A DNA stretch of 40,030 bases from a virus: positions 1-40,030 of IMG/VR virus record IMGVR_UViG_3300035188_000094, one strand, 5' to 3'. Positions 9,188 to 15,687 of this stretch are shown in pieces. Positions within the stretch are counted from its first letter, which is position 1; every line of letters starts with the position of its first letter. The notes under the pieces were generated by a model. The model saw only the letters and a program-made list of their open reading frames with translations. It made no database searches and was not told the DNA's origin. Both the position numbers and the translations under genes were made by a program.

Positions 9188-9400
9188 ATGACACCTGCTG
9201 ACTGGGCTACAATTGCAGTATCTGTAACTACTTTACTTGGCGCATTAGCCATAGGAGTAAGACACTTAGTTAAACACTATCTGTCAGAACTTCGCCCCAA
9301 TGGAGGCTCAAGTTTGCGTGACCAGGTCAACAGATTAGAAGAAAAGGTTGAATTTTTAACTACATTTGTAATAGAGGCATTTAAAAATGAAAGCAAATAA
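9188..9400 (+). CDS. Holin-like one-membrane-segment protein
   Basis: This 70-aa protein has one hydrophobic segment at about residues 6-25 (WATIAVSVTTLLGALAIGV). A charged linker with RPNGGSSLRDQ follows, then a short coiled coil (VNRLEEKVEFL). This layout is common for actinophage proteins annotated as holins or lysis-associated membrane proteins. It opens the lysis cassette just after the last tail gene and overlaps the methyltransferase by 14 bases. A holin or accessory role is inferred. Confidence 0.55.
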   Translation: MTPADWATIAVSVTTLLGALAIGVRHLVKHYLSELRPNGGSSLRDQVNRLEEKVEFLTTFVIEAFKNESK

Positions 9401-9965
9401 TTTTCCTAAATGGTTTTATGATAACAATACTAATGCTGATTTTGAAACAGGGTTAGTAGAGTTTAAAGACAAAAAAAATCTTAAGTTCTTACAGATAGGT
9501 GTCTTTACTGGCAATTGTTCAGCATGGTTATTAAAGAATATTCTTACTGACCCATCATCATTATTGGTAGATATAGACCCTTGGTGTGGTAATTTACCGC
9601 ATGAATCCGTGTATGATTGGGCAGATATACAAGCAGCATATAAAGAACAAATAGAACCATATGGCAAGAAAGTTCAAGCACATAAAGCATTTAGTGGTGA
9701 CTGGTTAAAAAATAACCGTGAAGTTAAATATGATTTTATTTACATTGATGGTGACCATCTACCTGAATCAGTAACCTTAGATGCTGACCTATCTTGGGAC
9801 TTACTTAAGTCAGGTGGCATTATGGCCTTTGATGACTACGAGTGGGACCATCCAGATGGTACAGATAAAAACCCTAAGCCAGCAATAGATGCTTGGCTAG
9901 CAAAACACAAAGATGATATTGAAATAATCCGCAAGGGATGGCAAGTATGGATAAGAAAGAAGTGA
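9387..9965 (+). CDS. Class I SAM methyltransferase (Methyltransf_24-like)
   Basis: This 192-aa protein has the class I methyltransferase landmarks in order. Motif I is FLQIGVFTGN (34-43), the acidic strand-2 end is VDIDPW (61-66), YDFIYIDGDH (115-124) comes next, and LKSGGIMAFDDYEW (140-153) is last. Members of this group methylate small molecules or sugars, often beside glycosyltransferases. The substrate here is unknown. It lies between the holin-like gene and the peptidase, an unusual place for a methyltransferase. It may act with the glycosyltransferase on a surface glycan, but that is speculation. Confidence 0.75.
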   Translation: MKANNFPKWFYDNNTNADFETGLVEFKDKKNLKFLQIGVFTGNCSAWLLKNILTDPSSLLVDIDPWCGNLPHESVYDWADIQAAYKEQIEPYGKKVQAHKAFSGDWLKNNREVKYDFIYIDGDHLPESVTLDADLSWDLLKSGGIMAFDDYEWDHPDGTDKNPKPAIDAWLAKHKDDIEIIRKGWQVWIRKK

Positions 9966-9968
9966 ACA

Positions 9969-10418
9969 ATGACAACTGTTGCCAAGAGAGCCACACCTGC
10001 TGCAATTGCTGTGCTGCGCCAAGCGACAGCATTAAGACCGAAACGCAAGAAAGCCAGCGATGGTCTGCTACCATCTGCTGCTCACCTAACTCAGAGTCCT
10101 AACTCAGACCACAATACTGGCTATGCGGTAGACTTAACTCATGACCCAGACAATGACATCAATTGTCATGAAGTATACGCACACCTTAAGTCTGATAAGC
10201 GTGTCAAGTATTTAATATTTAAAGGTAAAATTTGGTCACCCGAAAAAGGCGACAGAGAATATACTGGTTCCAACAAACACAATAAACATATACATATTTC
10301 CATCAAAGATAACTGCGGTAACGATACATCACCTTGGTTTCCTTGGTTGGGAAAAGCAACAACAATAAACAAAGTGGTAGCGGCAACAAAGCCTTTACCG
10401 AAGAAGGAGAACAAATGA
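9969..10418 (+). CDS. Endolysin, M15-family peptidase
   Basis: This 149-aa protein has zinc-peptidase motifs of family M15: SDHNTGYAVDL (H48, D55) and KHIHISI (H107, H109, the latter probably the third zinc ligand). Such enzymes cut peptide bonds in cell-wall stems or cross-bridges, so it is the likely endolysin. There is no signal peptide, and export would rely on a holin. No separate wall-binding domain is seen; the Lys-rich tail (KPLPKKENK) may help wall contact. It starts 3 nt after the methyltransferase stop and ends in an ATGA overlap with the next gene. Confidence 0.85.
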   Translation: MTTVAKRATPAAIAVLRQATALRPKRKKASDGLLPSAAHLTQSPNSDHNTGYAVDLTHDPDNDINCHEVYAHLKSDKRVKYLIFKGKIWSPEKGDREYTGSNKHNKHIHISIKDNCGNDTSPWFPWLGKATTINKVVAATKPLPKKENK

Positions 10419-10627
10419 AAGATTTAATTGCTAAGTTAAAGAGCAAGAAGACTAAGGCTGCATTTAAGTCTTATGTCCGTGCTGTATTAGCATCGGCAGT
10501 AACAATGGGATTAGCACTGGCTGCTGACCTATCACCAGAGTATGCAATCCTAATCGGTTCTGTAACCGCACCATTGGCTAAATGGGCTGATAAGACCGAA
10601 AAAGAATACGGTATAGGCTCTAAATAA
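10415..10627 (+). CDS. Small membrane protein, holin candidate
   Basis: I choose the ATG at 10415 behind GAAGGAGA, giving 70 aa; the open frame upstream overlaps the endolysin and has no site. A basic N-terminus (KSKKTKAAFKSYVRA) is followed by a hydrophobic helix (VLASAVTMGLALAADL) and a weaker second one (YAILIGSVTAPLAKWA). Coupled to the endolysin stop (ATGA), it is a good holin or anti-holin candidate. It is the last gene before the terminator. Confidence 0.6.
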   Translation: MKDLIAKLKSKKTKAAFKSYVRAVLASAVTMGLALAADLSPEYAILIGSVTAPLAKWADKTEKEYGIGSK

Positions 10628-10671
10628 GTACCCTTAATTAGCCTTTAAAGGCTGTTTATAGACACGAATAA

Positions 10672-10714
10672 CCCCCGCCCTAGTAGAGATACTAGAAAGC
10701 GGGGGCTTTTCTTG
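10672..10714 (+). terminator. Rho-independent terminator of the structural/lysis arm
   Basis: CCCCCGC (10672-10678) pairs with GCGGGGG (10699-10705). Inside it CTAGTA pairs with TACTAG around a GAGA loop, and TTTTCTTGTTTT follows. It lies between convergent gene ends (10627 on plus, 10734 on minus). A perfect 12-base palindrome, GCCTTTAAAGGC, precedes it at 10641-10652. The T tract is only on the plus side. Confidence 0.85.
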
Positions 10715-10733
10715 TTTTCTAAGCAGTTCCCCT

Positions 10734-11117
10734 CTACTTAGATAACTCTTTTACCACTTGGAGGATTTTATCTGGTTGTACCAGATAGCCCTTTGACGGA
10801 TTAGGTTCTATATTACAGGTAATTGGATGGCCATACAAGGTAATGGCACGCCGTAAATGTTTTATTGGTACTATCAATACAGTTCCTTCTAATACAAATG
10901 CCCAGTACTCAGCCTTAGTTGAAGAGATACCAGATGGATACCACTCACTATTATTGTGTGACCAACACACAGTTTCTATATATAAGTTGCCAGTATTCTT
11001 CCATTTTAAATCTGTTTTAACTTCTATGGTTTTACCATTAGTTAGTAGTTGATTAACTAACGACTCGCCTTCATGCCCAACTGATAAGTCTAAATCAAAA
11101 TCAGATAGTTTGCTCAT
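10734..11117 (-). CDS. Putative PD-(D/E)XK-type nuclease
   Basis: This 127-aa protein has GHEGES (E18) and a TIEVKTD strand (E32, K34), followed by NTGNLYIE. That pattern fits a PD-(D/E)XK nuclease fold, seen in small phage proteins of this kind. The aspartate before the EVK strand is not obvious, so activity is uncertain. It is the last leftward gene, overlaps the WhiB gene by 17 bases, and is probably the end of the early operon. Roles in recombination or host DNA degradation are inferred. Confidence 0.55.
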   Translation of the reverse strand: MSKLSDFDLDLSVGHEGESLVNQLLTNGKTIEVKTDLKWKNTGNLYIETVCWSHNNSEWYPSGISSTKAEYWAFVLEGTVLIVPIKHLRRAITLYGHPITCNIEPNPSKGYLVQPDKILQVVKELSK

Positions 11118-11397
11118 AAGTTACATCTCTAAATATAGAATCAGGAACAACGGTTTTGCCAACTATACCGTGTTTCTTTCTATACCTATCCCTTTCATCT
11201 TTAGTAGTTCCTGCCCACAATCCGTGGACTAGGTGTTTAATTGCATAATCAAAGCACTCGACTTGTACTGGGCAAGTCTTGCACATTTTCTTAACATAAT
11301 CAAGATTCTGAAAGTTACCTCGTTCTTCAGTAAAAAATATTTCTACATCAATACCAGCACATGCTGGTATATCTTTCCATGTTGGGTAATCAATCAA
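11101..11397 (-). CDS. whiB: WhiB-family transcriptional regulator
   Basis: This 98-aa protein has four cysteines at 13, 39, 42 and 48 (CX25CX2CX5C) that would hold a [4Fe-4S] cluster, then the G[V/I/L]WxG turn as GLWAGTT (59-65) and a basic tail. WhiB proteins bind the primary sigma factor and redirect transcription. Phage copies can act on host promoters. The start is TTG, set by an in-frame stop just upstream and an AGAGGTGA site. WhiB is restricted to actinobacteria and their phages, so this gene fixes the probable host phylum. Confidence 0.93.
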   Translation of the reverse strand: MIDYPTWKDIPACAGIDVEIFFTEERGNFQNLDYVKKMCKTCPVQVECFDYAIKHLVHGLWAGTTKDERDRYRKKHGIVGKTVVPDSIFRDVTYEQTI

Positions 11398-11512
11398 GAT
11401 TAATCACCTCTTGATAACCACACCTAGTACACTTAAGATGCCATAAAGATTTACTTGGGTCTATTACTTTCCACATATAATTAAAACAAAATAAATGACG
11501 TAGTCTTTTAAT
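11390..11512 (-). CDS. 40-aa zinc-ribbon-like peptide with ATT start
   Basis: A 40-codon frame reads (M)KRLRHLFCFNYMWKVIDPS then KSLWHLKCTRCGYQEVINLD. LKCTRCG plus an upstream Cys suggests a small metal site. It has AGGAGG 5 nt upstream, so an ATT start is likely; no ATG or GTG start is usable without losing the conserved first half. It sits 1 base after the FmdB-like gene's stop and overlaps WhiB by 8 bases. Similar short proteins occur in actinophages. Function unknown. Confidence 0.55.
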   Translation of the reverse strand: MKRLRHLFCFNYMWKVIDPSKSLWHLKCTRCGYQEVINLD

Positions 11513-11513
11513 C

Positions 11514-11675
11514 TTATCCTCCTGTTGAATAGAAACCACTTCCTTTGAAGTGTACTGGTGTAGAAGACCATATACGAACCATTAAGTTTCCGCAAGAGGC
11601 ACAAAATGGTGCAGCAGAATCATTTGTTTCTATTACTACTGTGCATACTTTGCATTCAAAATCATAGTATGGCAT
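11514..11675 (-). CDS. FmdB-like zinc-ribbon protein, 53 aa
   Basis: The protein is MPYYDFECKVCTVVIETND, then PFCASCGNLMVRIWSSTPVHFKGSGFYSTGG. It matches the FmdB/CxxC regulatory-type zinc ribbon: MP.YdF.C..C, P.C..CG, R.wS.tpvhFKGSGFYST. C8, C11 and the later Cys pair would bind zinc. The start is coupled to the upstream gene by a TAATG overlap. FmdB-type proteins are thought to be regulatory, but their function is not known. It is one of four small metal-binding proteins in a row. Confidence 0.8.
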   Translation of the reverse strand: MPYYDFECKVCTVVIETNDSAAPFCASCGNLMVRIWSSTPVHFKGSGFYSTGG

Positions 11676-11938
11676 TAATCGCAATCCAATCCTATCTCAT
11701 CTATTGGTGTAGGTAAAGTAACCAACGAGCCACAATTAACACACTCACCATCTAGAAAATAAAAGGCTATTTCTCCACTTTCAAAGGCTACTATAGCCGT
11801 AAATAATTCTGAACCACATAAACATATATCACCTATTGGATTGCCACGTAAGTCCATAGCATTACTGTAATCTTTCTTAAACAAATCTTTTATTTCTTTA
11901 GGCTCTTGTGTCATCGTCTTCATCTTCTTCTTTAACAT
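11675..11938 (-). CDS. Small zinc-ribbon protein (actinophage conserved)
   Basis: The frame is up to 87 aa, but the true start is probably an internal Met at 11920 or 11911, because the first codons overlap the end of the sigma-like gene. The sequence has DLRGNPIGDICLCGSELF and GECVNCGS, a split Cys-rich metal site, followed by LPTPID. A related layout is common in actinophages. The function is not known. It lies between the sigma-like gene and FmdB-like gene, coupled at its end by TAATG. Confidence 0.65.
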   Translation of the reverse strand: MLKKKMKTMTQEPKEIKDLFKKDYSNAMDLRGNPIGDICLCGSELFTAIVAFESGEIAFYFLDGECVNCGSLVTLPTPIDEIGLDCD

Positions 11939-12563
11939 CTAAGTTATCTACATCATTATAGGTACGCCATCCACCTAGATTTCTTATTAAAGAATTAACT
12001 GCACGTTCAACTCTCTTGCGTGCACCATCAGCAGATGTGTTTAATTCTTTGGCTAACTCACTCCACTCGGAGTTATCTGTCGTAAAACGTAGCCTTAAAA
12101 TATTTTGTTTAGCCTCTGCTAACTGGTTGTAAGCCTTTTCTATATCTGACCTAAGAACTAACCAGTTATTTCCATCTGTAACTTCACCTGATTTGCCGAA
12201 CTGAAAGTTAAGGTCTTTAATTTTTGTTGGTATTTCGTAACTATCCGCCAGGATAGATGGCAAAAATGCTTCAACAACTGAGGCATCGTAATAGTATAGG
12301 TCAACCATATCGTAACCAAACTTACGGGCTTTTTCTTGCTCACAATATTTTAGTGCAGCATTACGCAATGATTTTGCGATTAGTTTTTCTTTATCTTTAG
12401 GTGGTAACTTAGACCACTCTGTATATTTATTTGGATGGGTAACAAACCACATCCATAAAATTTGTTTTATATCTGCAGTTTCAACTATAGAATATTTTCT
12501 AGAATACTCTTGGGCAAGGGAGGATACAAGCAAATTATATTCTTGTACCCATGCCTCAGTCAT
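11898..12563 (-). CDS. Sigma-factor-like protein
   Basis: This 221-aa protein has a C-terminal helix-turn-helix: WSELAKELNTSADGARKRVERAVNSLI (about residues 167-193). It resembles sigma region 4, preceded by QLAEAKQNILRLRF. The N-terminal half is helical, with AALKYCEQEKARKFGYD resembling region 2, but it is weak. The tail is very acidic (DVKEEDEDDD). It probably steers host RNA polymerase to phage promoters, perhaps with WhiB. It overlaps the zinc-ribbon gene. It could also be a terminase small subunit-like DNA-binding protein, but the gene neighbours favour transcription. Confidence 0.65.
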   Translation of the reverse strand: MTEAWVQEYNLLVSSLAQEYSRKYSIVETADIKQILWMWFVTHPNKYTEWSKLPPKDKEKLIAKSLRNAALKYCEQEKARKFGYDMVDLYYYDASVVEAFLPSILADSYEIPTKIKDLNFQFGKSGEVTDGNNWLVLRSDIEKAYNQLAEAKQNILRLRFTTDNSEWSELAKELNTSADGARKRVERAVNSLIRNLGGWRTYNDVDNLDVKEEDEDDDTRA

Positions 12564-12566
12564 AAA

Positions 12567-12848
12567 TTAATCTGTGCCTTCCCATTGTCCTCTTTGTACC
12601 AATAGTCCTATTATAGCATAGTTAGCCAGGTCTATAAGGGTATCTTCAATGGATTCAAAATTAGGCGTGGCGTCCTTATCCGCTAGGTTATTTAGCCTAG
12701 CCAGTTTGTCATACATCCTCACACGCAATCCATTCATAGCACCGCCAGGGGCAAGGGCTATATTTAATGGCCCATAATCCTCTTGTTTTCTCATCATAAT
12801 ACTACGCAGTTCGTTAAGTATTACATCAACATCACTTGGATTCTTCAT
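12567..12848 (-). CDS. DUF1599-like nucleotide-modification-associated protein
   Basis: This 93-aa protein has KQEDYGPLNIALAPGG, GLRVRMYDKLARLNNL, ESIEDTLIDLANYAII. It matches the DUF1599 / nucleotide-modification-associated domain 1 signature (DYG, VRM.DK..R, E...DTL.D...Y). In other phages such proteins sit beside base-modification genes, though none is recognisable here. The start follows GAAGGAGATATTAG. Its first 17 bases overlap the end of the gene before it. Confidence 0.75.
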   Translation of the reverse strand: MKNPSDVDVILNELRSIMMRKQEDYGPLNIALAPGGAMNGLRVRMYDKLARLNNLADKDATPNFESIEDTLIDLANYAIIGLLVQRGQWEGTD

Positions 12849-13143
12849 CTAATATCTCCTTCATACTGGTATCAAACTGTTCCATTGCTGATACTACTTG
12901 TATTTCATCTGTAAATTGTTTGCCTTCTCCTATGCTACTAGCGTATATAACTGTAGCCAGAAGGGTAAGCATACGCATAGCATCATCTGGTTCTTCTTTT
13001 ATAACTAAATATATATCTCTTAATGCATTTAATATATCTAGCCCTTGTCCGTCTGATATGGCAAGGCCAACCATGCGTCTATTATCTCCTACAAAATCCC
13101 AAAATTCTTCATCATTGTCCCAAGCATTTTCGAATTCGCTCAT
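12832..13143 (-). CDS. Acidic protein of unknown function
   Basis: This 103-aa acidic protein is mostly helical (WDNDEEFWDFVGDNRRMVGLAIS, ILNALRDIYLVIKEEPDDAMR). No motif is recognised. It overlaps the TOPRIM gene by 32 bases and the DUF1599-like gene by 17, so it is part of the coupled replication operon. It may partner the primase or helicase; nothing in the sequence proves it. Confidence 0.6.
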   Translation of the reverse strand: MSEFENAWDNDEEFWDFVGDNRRMVGLAISDGQGLDILNALRDIYLVIKEEPDDAMRMLTLLATVIYASSIGEGKQFTDEIQVVSAMEQFDTSMKEILDEESK

Positions 13144-13744
13144 CTATCCATTCCCTTCCTTCTTGCACAATGATACTGTTAACATCGTGTCCTTCTGGCA
13201 TTTGTAATAAATTAACATTATGTAATTCTCTACTTAATCTTTTACCAAACTCTAACCCTGCGTTATCACCATCGGCTAATACAATTACTGTTTCAAAATC
13301 ATCTAGTATTTTTGCATAGTATGGTCTCCAATTATTAACTCCAGGTATACCAACTGATGGATGTCCTGTCTTAACTGATAGAACTACTGTGTCTAATTCA
13401 CCTTCAGTTACACATACATAACTACCTGCTGTTAGTACTACTTGTGCATTAAACATTGTAGTCTTAGCCCCAGGTACACCCATATACTTAGGGTCTTCAT
13501 GATTGTTTGTGCTTCTAAATCTTATATCAACCACACCTGATGGTGTGATGTAAGGGATTGCTAATCTATTTCTATAAGCCTCATGACCTGGTAAAGGTTC
13601 TGCTACTACACCTAGATTAAAACTTCTGGCCTCTTCTACCGAGAGATGCCGAGTTGAAAGATACTCTTCTGCTAGATGAAGATGCTTTGCGTATTGGTCT
13701 GTTGCCTGTAAGAGATATGCTCTCTGCGAATTTGATAGCCTCAA
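13112..13744 (-). CDS. DnaG-type primase, TOPRIM part
   Basis: This 210-aa protein has the core N-terminus AEEYLSTRHLSVEEARSFNLGVV (25-47) and a TOPRIM domain with VTEGELD (E114) and VLADGDNAG (D158, D160). It makes RNA primers with the zinc-binding protein encoded just upstream. The start is TTG at 13744, preceded by a strong AAGGAGGT site 7 nt away, lying inside the zinc-binding gene. The two genes overlap by 128 bases in different frames. The frame relation (+1) and the internal site favour separate translation rather than a -1 frameshift. Its C-terminus lacks a helicase domain. Confidence 0.85.
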   Translation of the reverse strand: MRLSNSQRAYLLQATDQYAKHLHLAEEYLSTRHLSVEEARSFNLGVVAEPLPGHEAYRNRLAIPYITPSGVVDIRFRSTNNHEDPKYMGVPGAKTTMFNAQVVLTAGSYVCVTEGELDTVVLSVKTGHPSVGIPGVNNWRPYYAKILDDFETVIVLADGDNAGLEFGKRLSRELHNVNLLQMPEGHDVNSIIVQEGREWIDERIRKCLGQ

Positions 13745-13958
13745 TATAATTACCTCCTTCTTTATACATTATTAAATCATATACATCACCTTGCACTTCG
13801 CAACCAAAACATTTAAATCTATTATCATCAAAGTTAATGGCTGCTGATGCATGTTTATCACCGTGGAATGGACACTTCATCTTGCGCCAACCATGCCCTA
13901 CGGCTGGCAGGGTGGCGCCAAGTTGTTCTAAGTAGGCAGCAATACTGTGCTTATCCAT
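13617..13958 (-). CDS. DnaG-type primase, zinc-binding part
   Basis: This 113-aa protein has the CHC2 zinc motif as CPFHGD (C29, H32) and FKCFGC (C50, C53), as in the DnaG N-terminal domain. It would recognise the priming site on single-stranded DNA and work with the TOPRIM protein. Residues beyond about 72 overlap the TOPRIM gene, and its Arg/Ser-rich tail (ASSSSRRVSF) looks like a by-product of the other frame. Split primases of this form occur in several actinophages. Confidence 0.85.
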   Translation of the reverse strand: MDKHSIAAYLEQLGATLPAVGHGWRKMKCPFHGDKHASAAINFDDNRFKCFGCEVQGDVYDLIMYKEGGNYIEAIKFAESISLTGNRPIRKASSSSRRVSFNSASLGRRGQKF

Positions 13959-14009
13959 AACAACAATCCTATCAGTTCTTGTTGAAAAAATGTTAATAGT
14001 ATTAATAAT

Positions 14010-14351
14010 TCATTTATCATTTATAATTTTCCTAATTAACTCTATCCATATTTTTGCTGGCATTGTGGCATACCATTCTCCTACATCTCCTTTACCTATC
14101 CGTTTGTGTATTATTGTACCTGTCCATGCTTTATCATTTTTAATTTCTACTTCTAATTCTTTTACCCATGCTGATAGGTCTAGTTTTCTGTGGTTCTTTA
14201 CCTCTATAACTACACCGTTAACTCCTGCTATATCCCCTTTGTCTAAGTGTGCACCTGCAATCCTACGTTCTACATAAGGGAACCATTTTTTTAACCAATT
14301 AACTACATCTCTTTCTGCACTAGAACCCTTTGCTTTGCGTGGATTGCTCAT
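14010..14351 (-). CDS. Hjc-like PD-(D/E)XK nuclease (Holliday-junction resolvase type)
   Basis: This 113-aa protein has KGSSAERDVV (E13), DKGDIAG (D40) and VVIEVKNH (E50, K52), the classical PD-(D/E)XK set. The C-terminal WYATMPAKIW also fits the phage nuclease family. A role in resolving branched replication intermediates is likely. ATGA overlap joins it to the helicase gene. It is separated from the primase by about 50 bases of A+T-rich sequence with an inverted TTAATAGTATTAA. Confidence 0.8.
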   Translation of the reverse strand: MSNPRKAKGSSAERDVVNWLKKWFPYVERRIAGAHLDKGDIAGVNGVVIEVKNHRKLDLSAWVKELEVEIKNDKAWTGTIIHKRIGKGDVGEWYATMPAKIWIELIRKIINDK

Positions 14352-15166
14352 TCAAACTCCTGTTGTTGTGGCATATAACGAATCACTACATCATCTAGAT
14401 ACATAGATTCTGGGTTGAATGCAAGAGTAACATAGTTGTTACCTGTTTGGTCTGCTTTACCATAACGATTTTTAACTGCAGCAACGCAGAGATAATTCAT
14501 ATCTGCTTGTTTCATCTGACCAATAGTTAATACCATGGCTGGTATCTGATTAACTAATCCTTGGATAGATGACCTTGGCTGACATGGACTACCTTCATAT
14601 CCTTCTTTAGTATGGTGCAATACAAGTAGTGCTGCGTTTGTATCTCTGGCTAGATACTTAAGTTCTTTCATGGCTGCACGCATACCACCGAACTCATCGT
14701 GTCCATCCATTGCTATGTCCATTAAATTATCTACAACTATAAGTGCTGGACTTTTACCCCATATGGTTTCAAATGCTGATACTTCTTCATCTAAATCTTT
14801 TAGTGTTGGGCTGGATTCAAAGCACCAAAACAAATGATTACCATTGGCTAATACTTCTTTTGCTTTTTCTGGTTGGCGTTTGATTAATTGTTCTGCTTGT
14901 TGTTGGCTAATGTTACCTGTCATTGCAATTAATCTCATAGCCATAGTGTGTGCATTAGTATCTGCGCTAAAGTAAAGAGTTGGTAGTTTAGTTTTAGCAG
15001 CAATTGCTAATGCAATTGATGACTTACCTGCACCTGGGGTGCCTGCTATTACTGTTACTTCTGCTCTGCGTAATATAATTCCTGCGTTTTCAAATACTTT
15101 AAATACTGCAGGTAATGGTTCGCCACCCACATTAGTATTGTTAACACTTCTAATTAATGTTTTCAT
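14348..15166 (-). CDS. DnaB-like replicative helicase / RecA-fold ATPase
   Basis: This 272-aa protein has Walker A GTPGAGKS (42-49), Walker B ALIVVDN (D146), and VLHHTKE with a sensor-like His pair. The layout matches the phage DnaB-like helicase core without the N-terminal domain. It would unwind the fork with the split primase. The start at 15166 follows AAAGGAGAG. A long 12-bp hairpin (15182-15216) lies just upstream of this site. Confidence 0.85.
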   Translation of the reverse strand: MKTLIRSVNNTNVGGEPLPAVFKVFENAGIILRRAEVTVIAGTPGAGKSSIALAIAAKTKLPTLYFSADTNAHTMAMRLIAMTGNISQQQAEQLIKRQPEKAKEVLANGNHLFWCFESSPTLKDLDEEVSAFETIWGKSPALIVVDNLMDIAMDGHDEFGGMRAAMKELKYLARDTNAALLVLHHTKEGYEGSPCQPRSSIQGLVNQIPAMVLTIGQMKQADMNYLCVAAVKNRYGKADQTGNNYVTLAFNPESMYLDDVVIRYMPQQQEFE

Positions 15167-15181
15167 TACTCTCCTTTATAG

Positions 15182-15216
15182 AAACGGGGACTGGCACCAC
15201 TACTCAGTCCCCGTTT
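15182..15216 (-). promoter_or_regulatory. Hairpin upstream of the helicase ribosome site
   Basis: AAACGGGGACTG (15182-15193) pairs perfectly with CAGTCCCCGTTT (15205-15216) around an 11-nt loop. In the leftward mRNA its 3' arm ends 15 nt before the helicase ATG. No T tract follows on the minus side, so it is probably not a terminator of this operon. It is one of five similarly placed hairpins with different sequences. Confidence 0.65.
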
Positions 15217-15227
15217 GCTTTTAGATA

Positions 15228-15680
15228 CTAAGCGAAGATTGGCTTAGTTCTTTGCTCTGTTGGAATCTTTGGTCCAGTCCAACGAGGTCCTGCTGCTGGG
15301 TCATAAAACGCTTTGTATGGTTTGCCAGTTGCCTGTGCCTTGCCATACTTTAGAACCATTACTCCGCGTTCACATGTTGGTGCACCTGGCTTGTTGTATA
15401 CCCAAGTGTTACCCCATTTATCTTCTACTGTTTCTTCTCCACCTGATTCTGTAGGTGAAATATTTGAATTAAAACTAGAAGCAATATCTGCTACGGACAT
15501 TGGCTTACTTGCTGATGTCCCTTTAACTGCTAGTTCTACTTCAGTAACTGCATCGGTAATTGTATGTATACCTTGTGCAATCATGTCAGCAAATTGGTCT
15601 GCTGTATCTGCACGCAGAGTTATCTGTGTGCCTCCTGCTGTTTTGAGATTGATACTGATTGGTGATTCAGTGCTACTCAT
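15228..15680 (-). CDS. Conserved actinophage protein of unknown function
   Basis: The start is the ATG at 15680 behind TAGGAG, giving 150 aa; the upstream TTG frame has no good site. Residues 5-65 are polar and helical, and the C-terminal third has CERGVMVLKYGKAQATGKPY then WTGPKIPTEQRTKP. I recognise the C-terminal layout from actinophage proteins near RecB-like nucleases, but no activity is known. A DNA-binding or recombination accessory role is an inference from its neighbours. Confidence 0.65.
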   Translation of the reverse strand: MSSTESPISINLKTAGGTQITLRADTADQFADMIAQGIHTITDAVTEVELAVKGTSASKPMSVADIASSFNSNISPTESGGEETVEDKWGNTWVYNKPGAPTCERGVMVLKYGKAQATGKPYKAFYDPAAGPRWTGPKIPTEQRTKPIFA

Positions 15681-15687
15681 TTTTCTC

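Noticed and set aside
10641-10652. GCCTTTAAAGGC palindrome as an operator
   Set aside because: It is a single short palindrome just before the terminator with no repeat elsewhere that I noticed; not enough to call.
13617-13744. Programmed -1 frameshift joining the primase parts
   Set aside because: The frame step is +1, no standard -1 slippery heptamer is seen, and the downstream frame has its own strong ribosome site. Separate translation is simpler.
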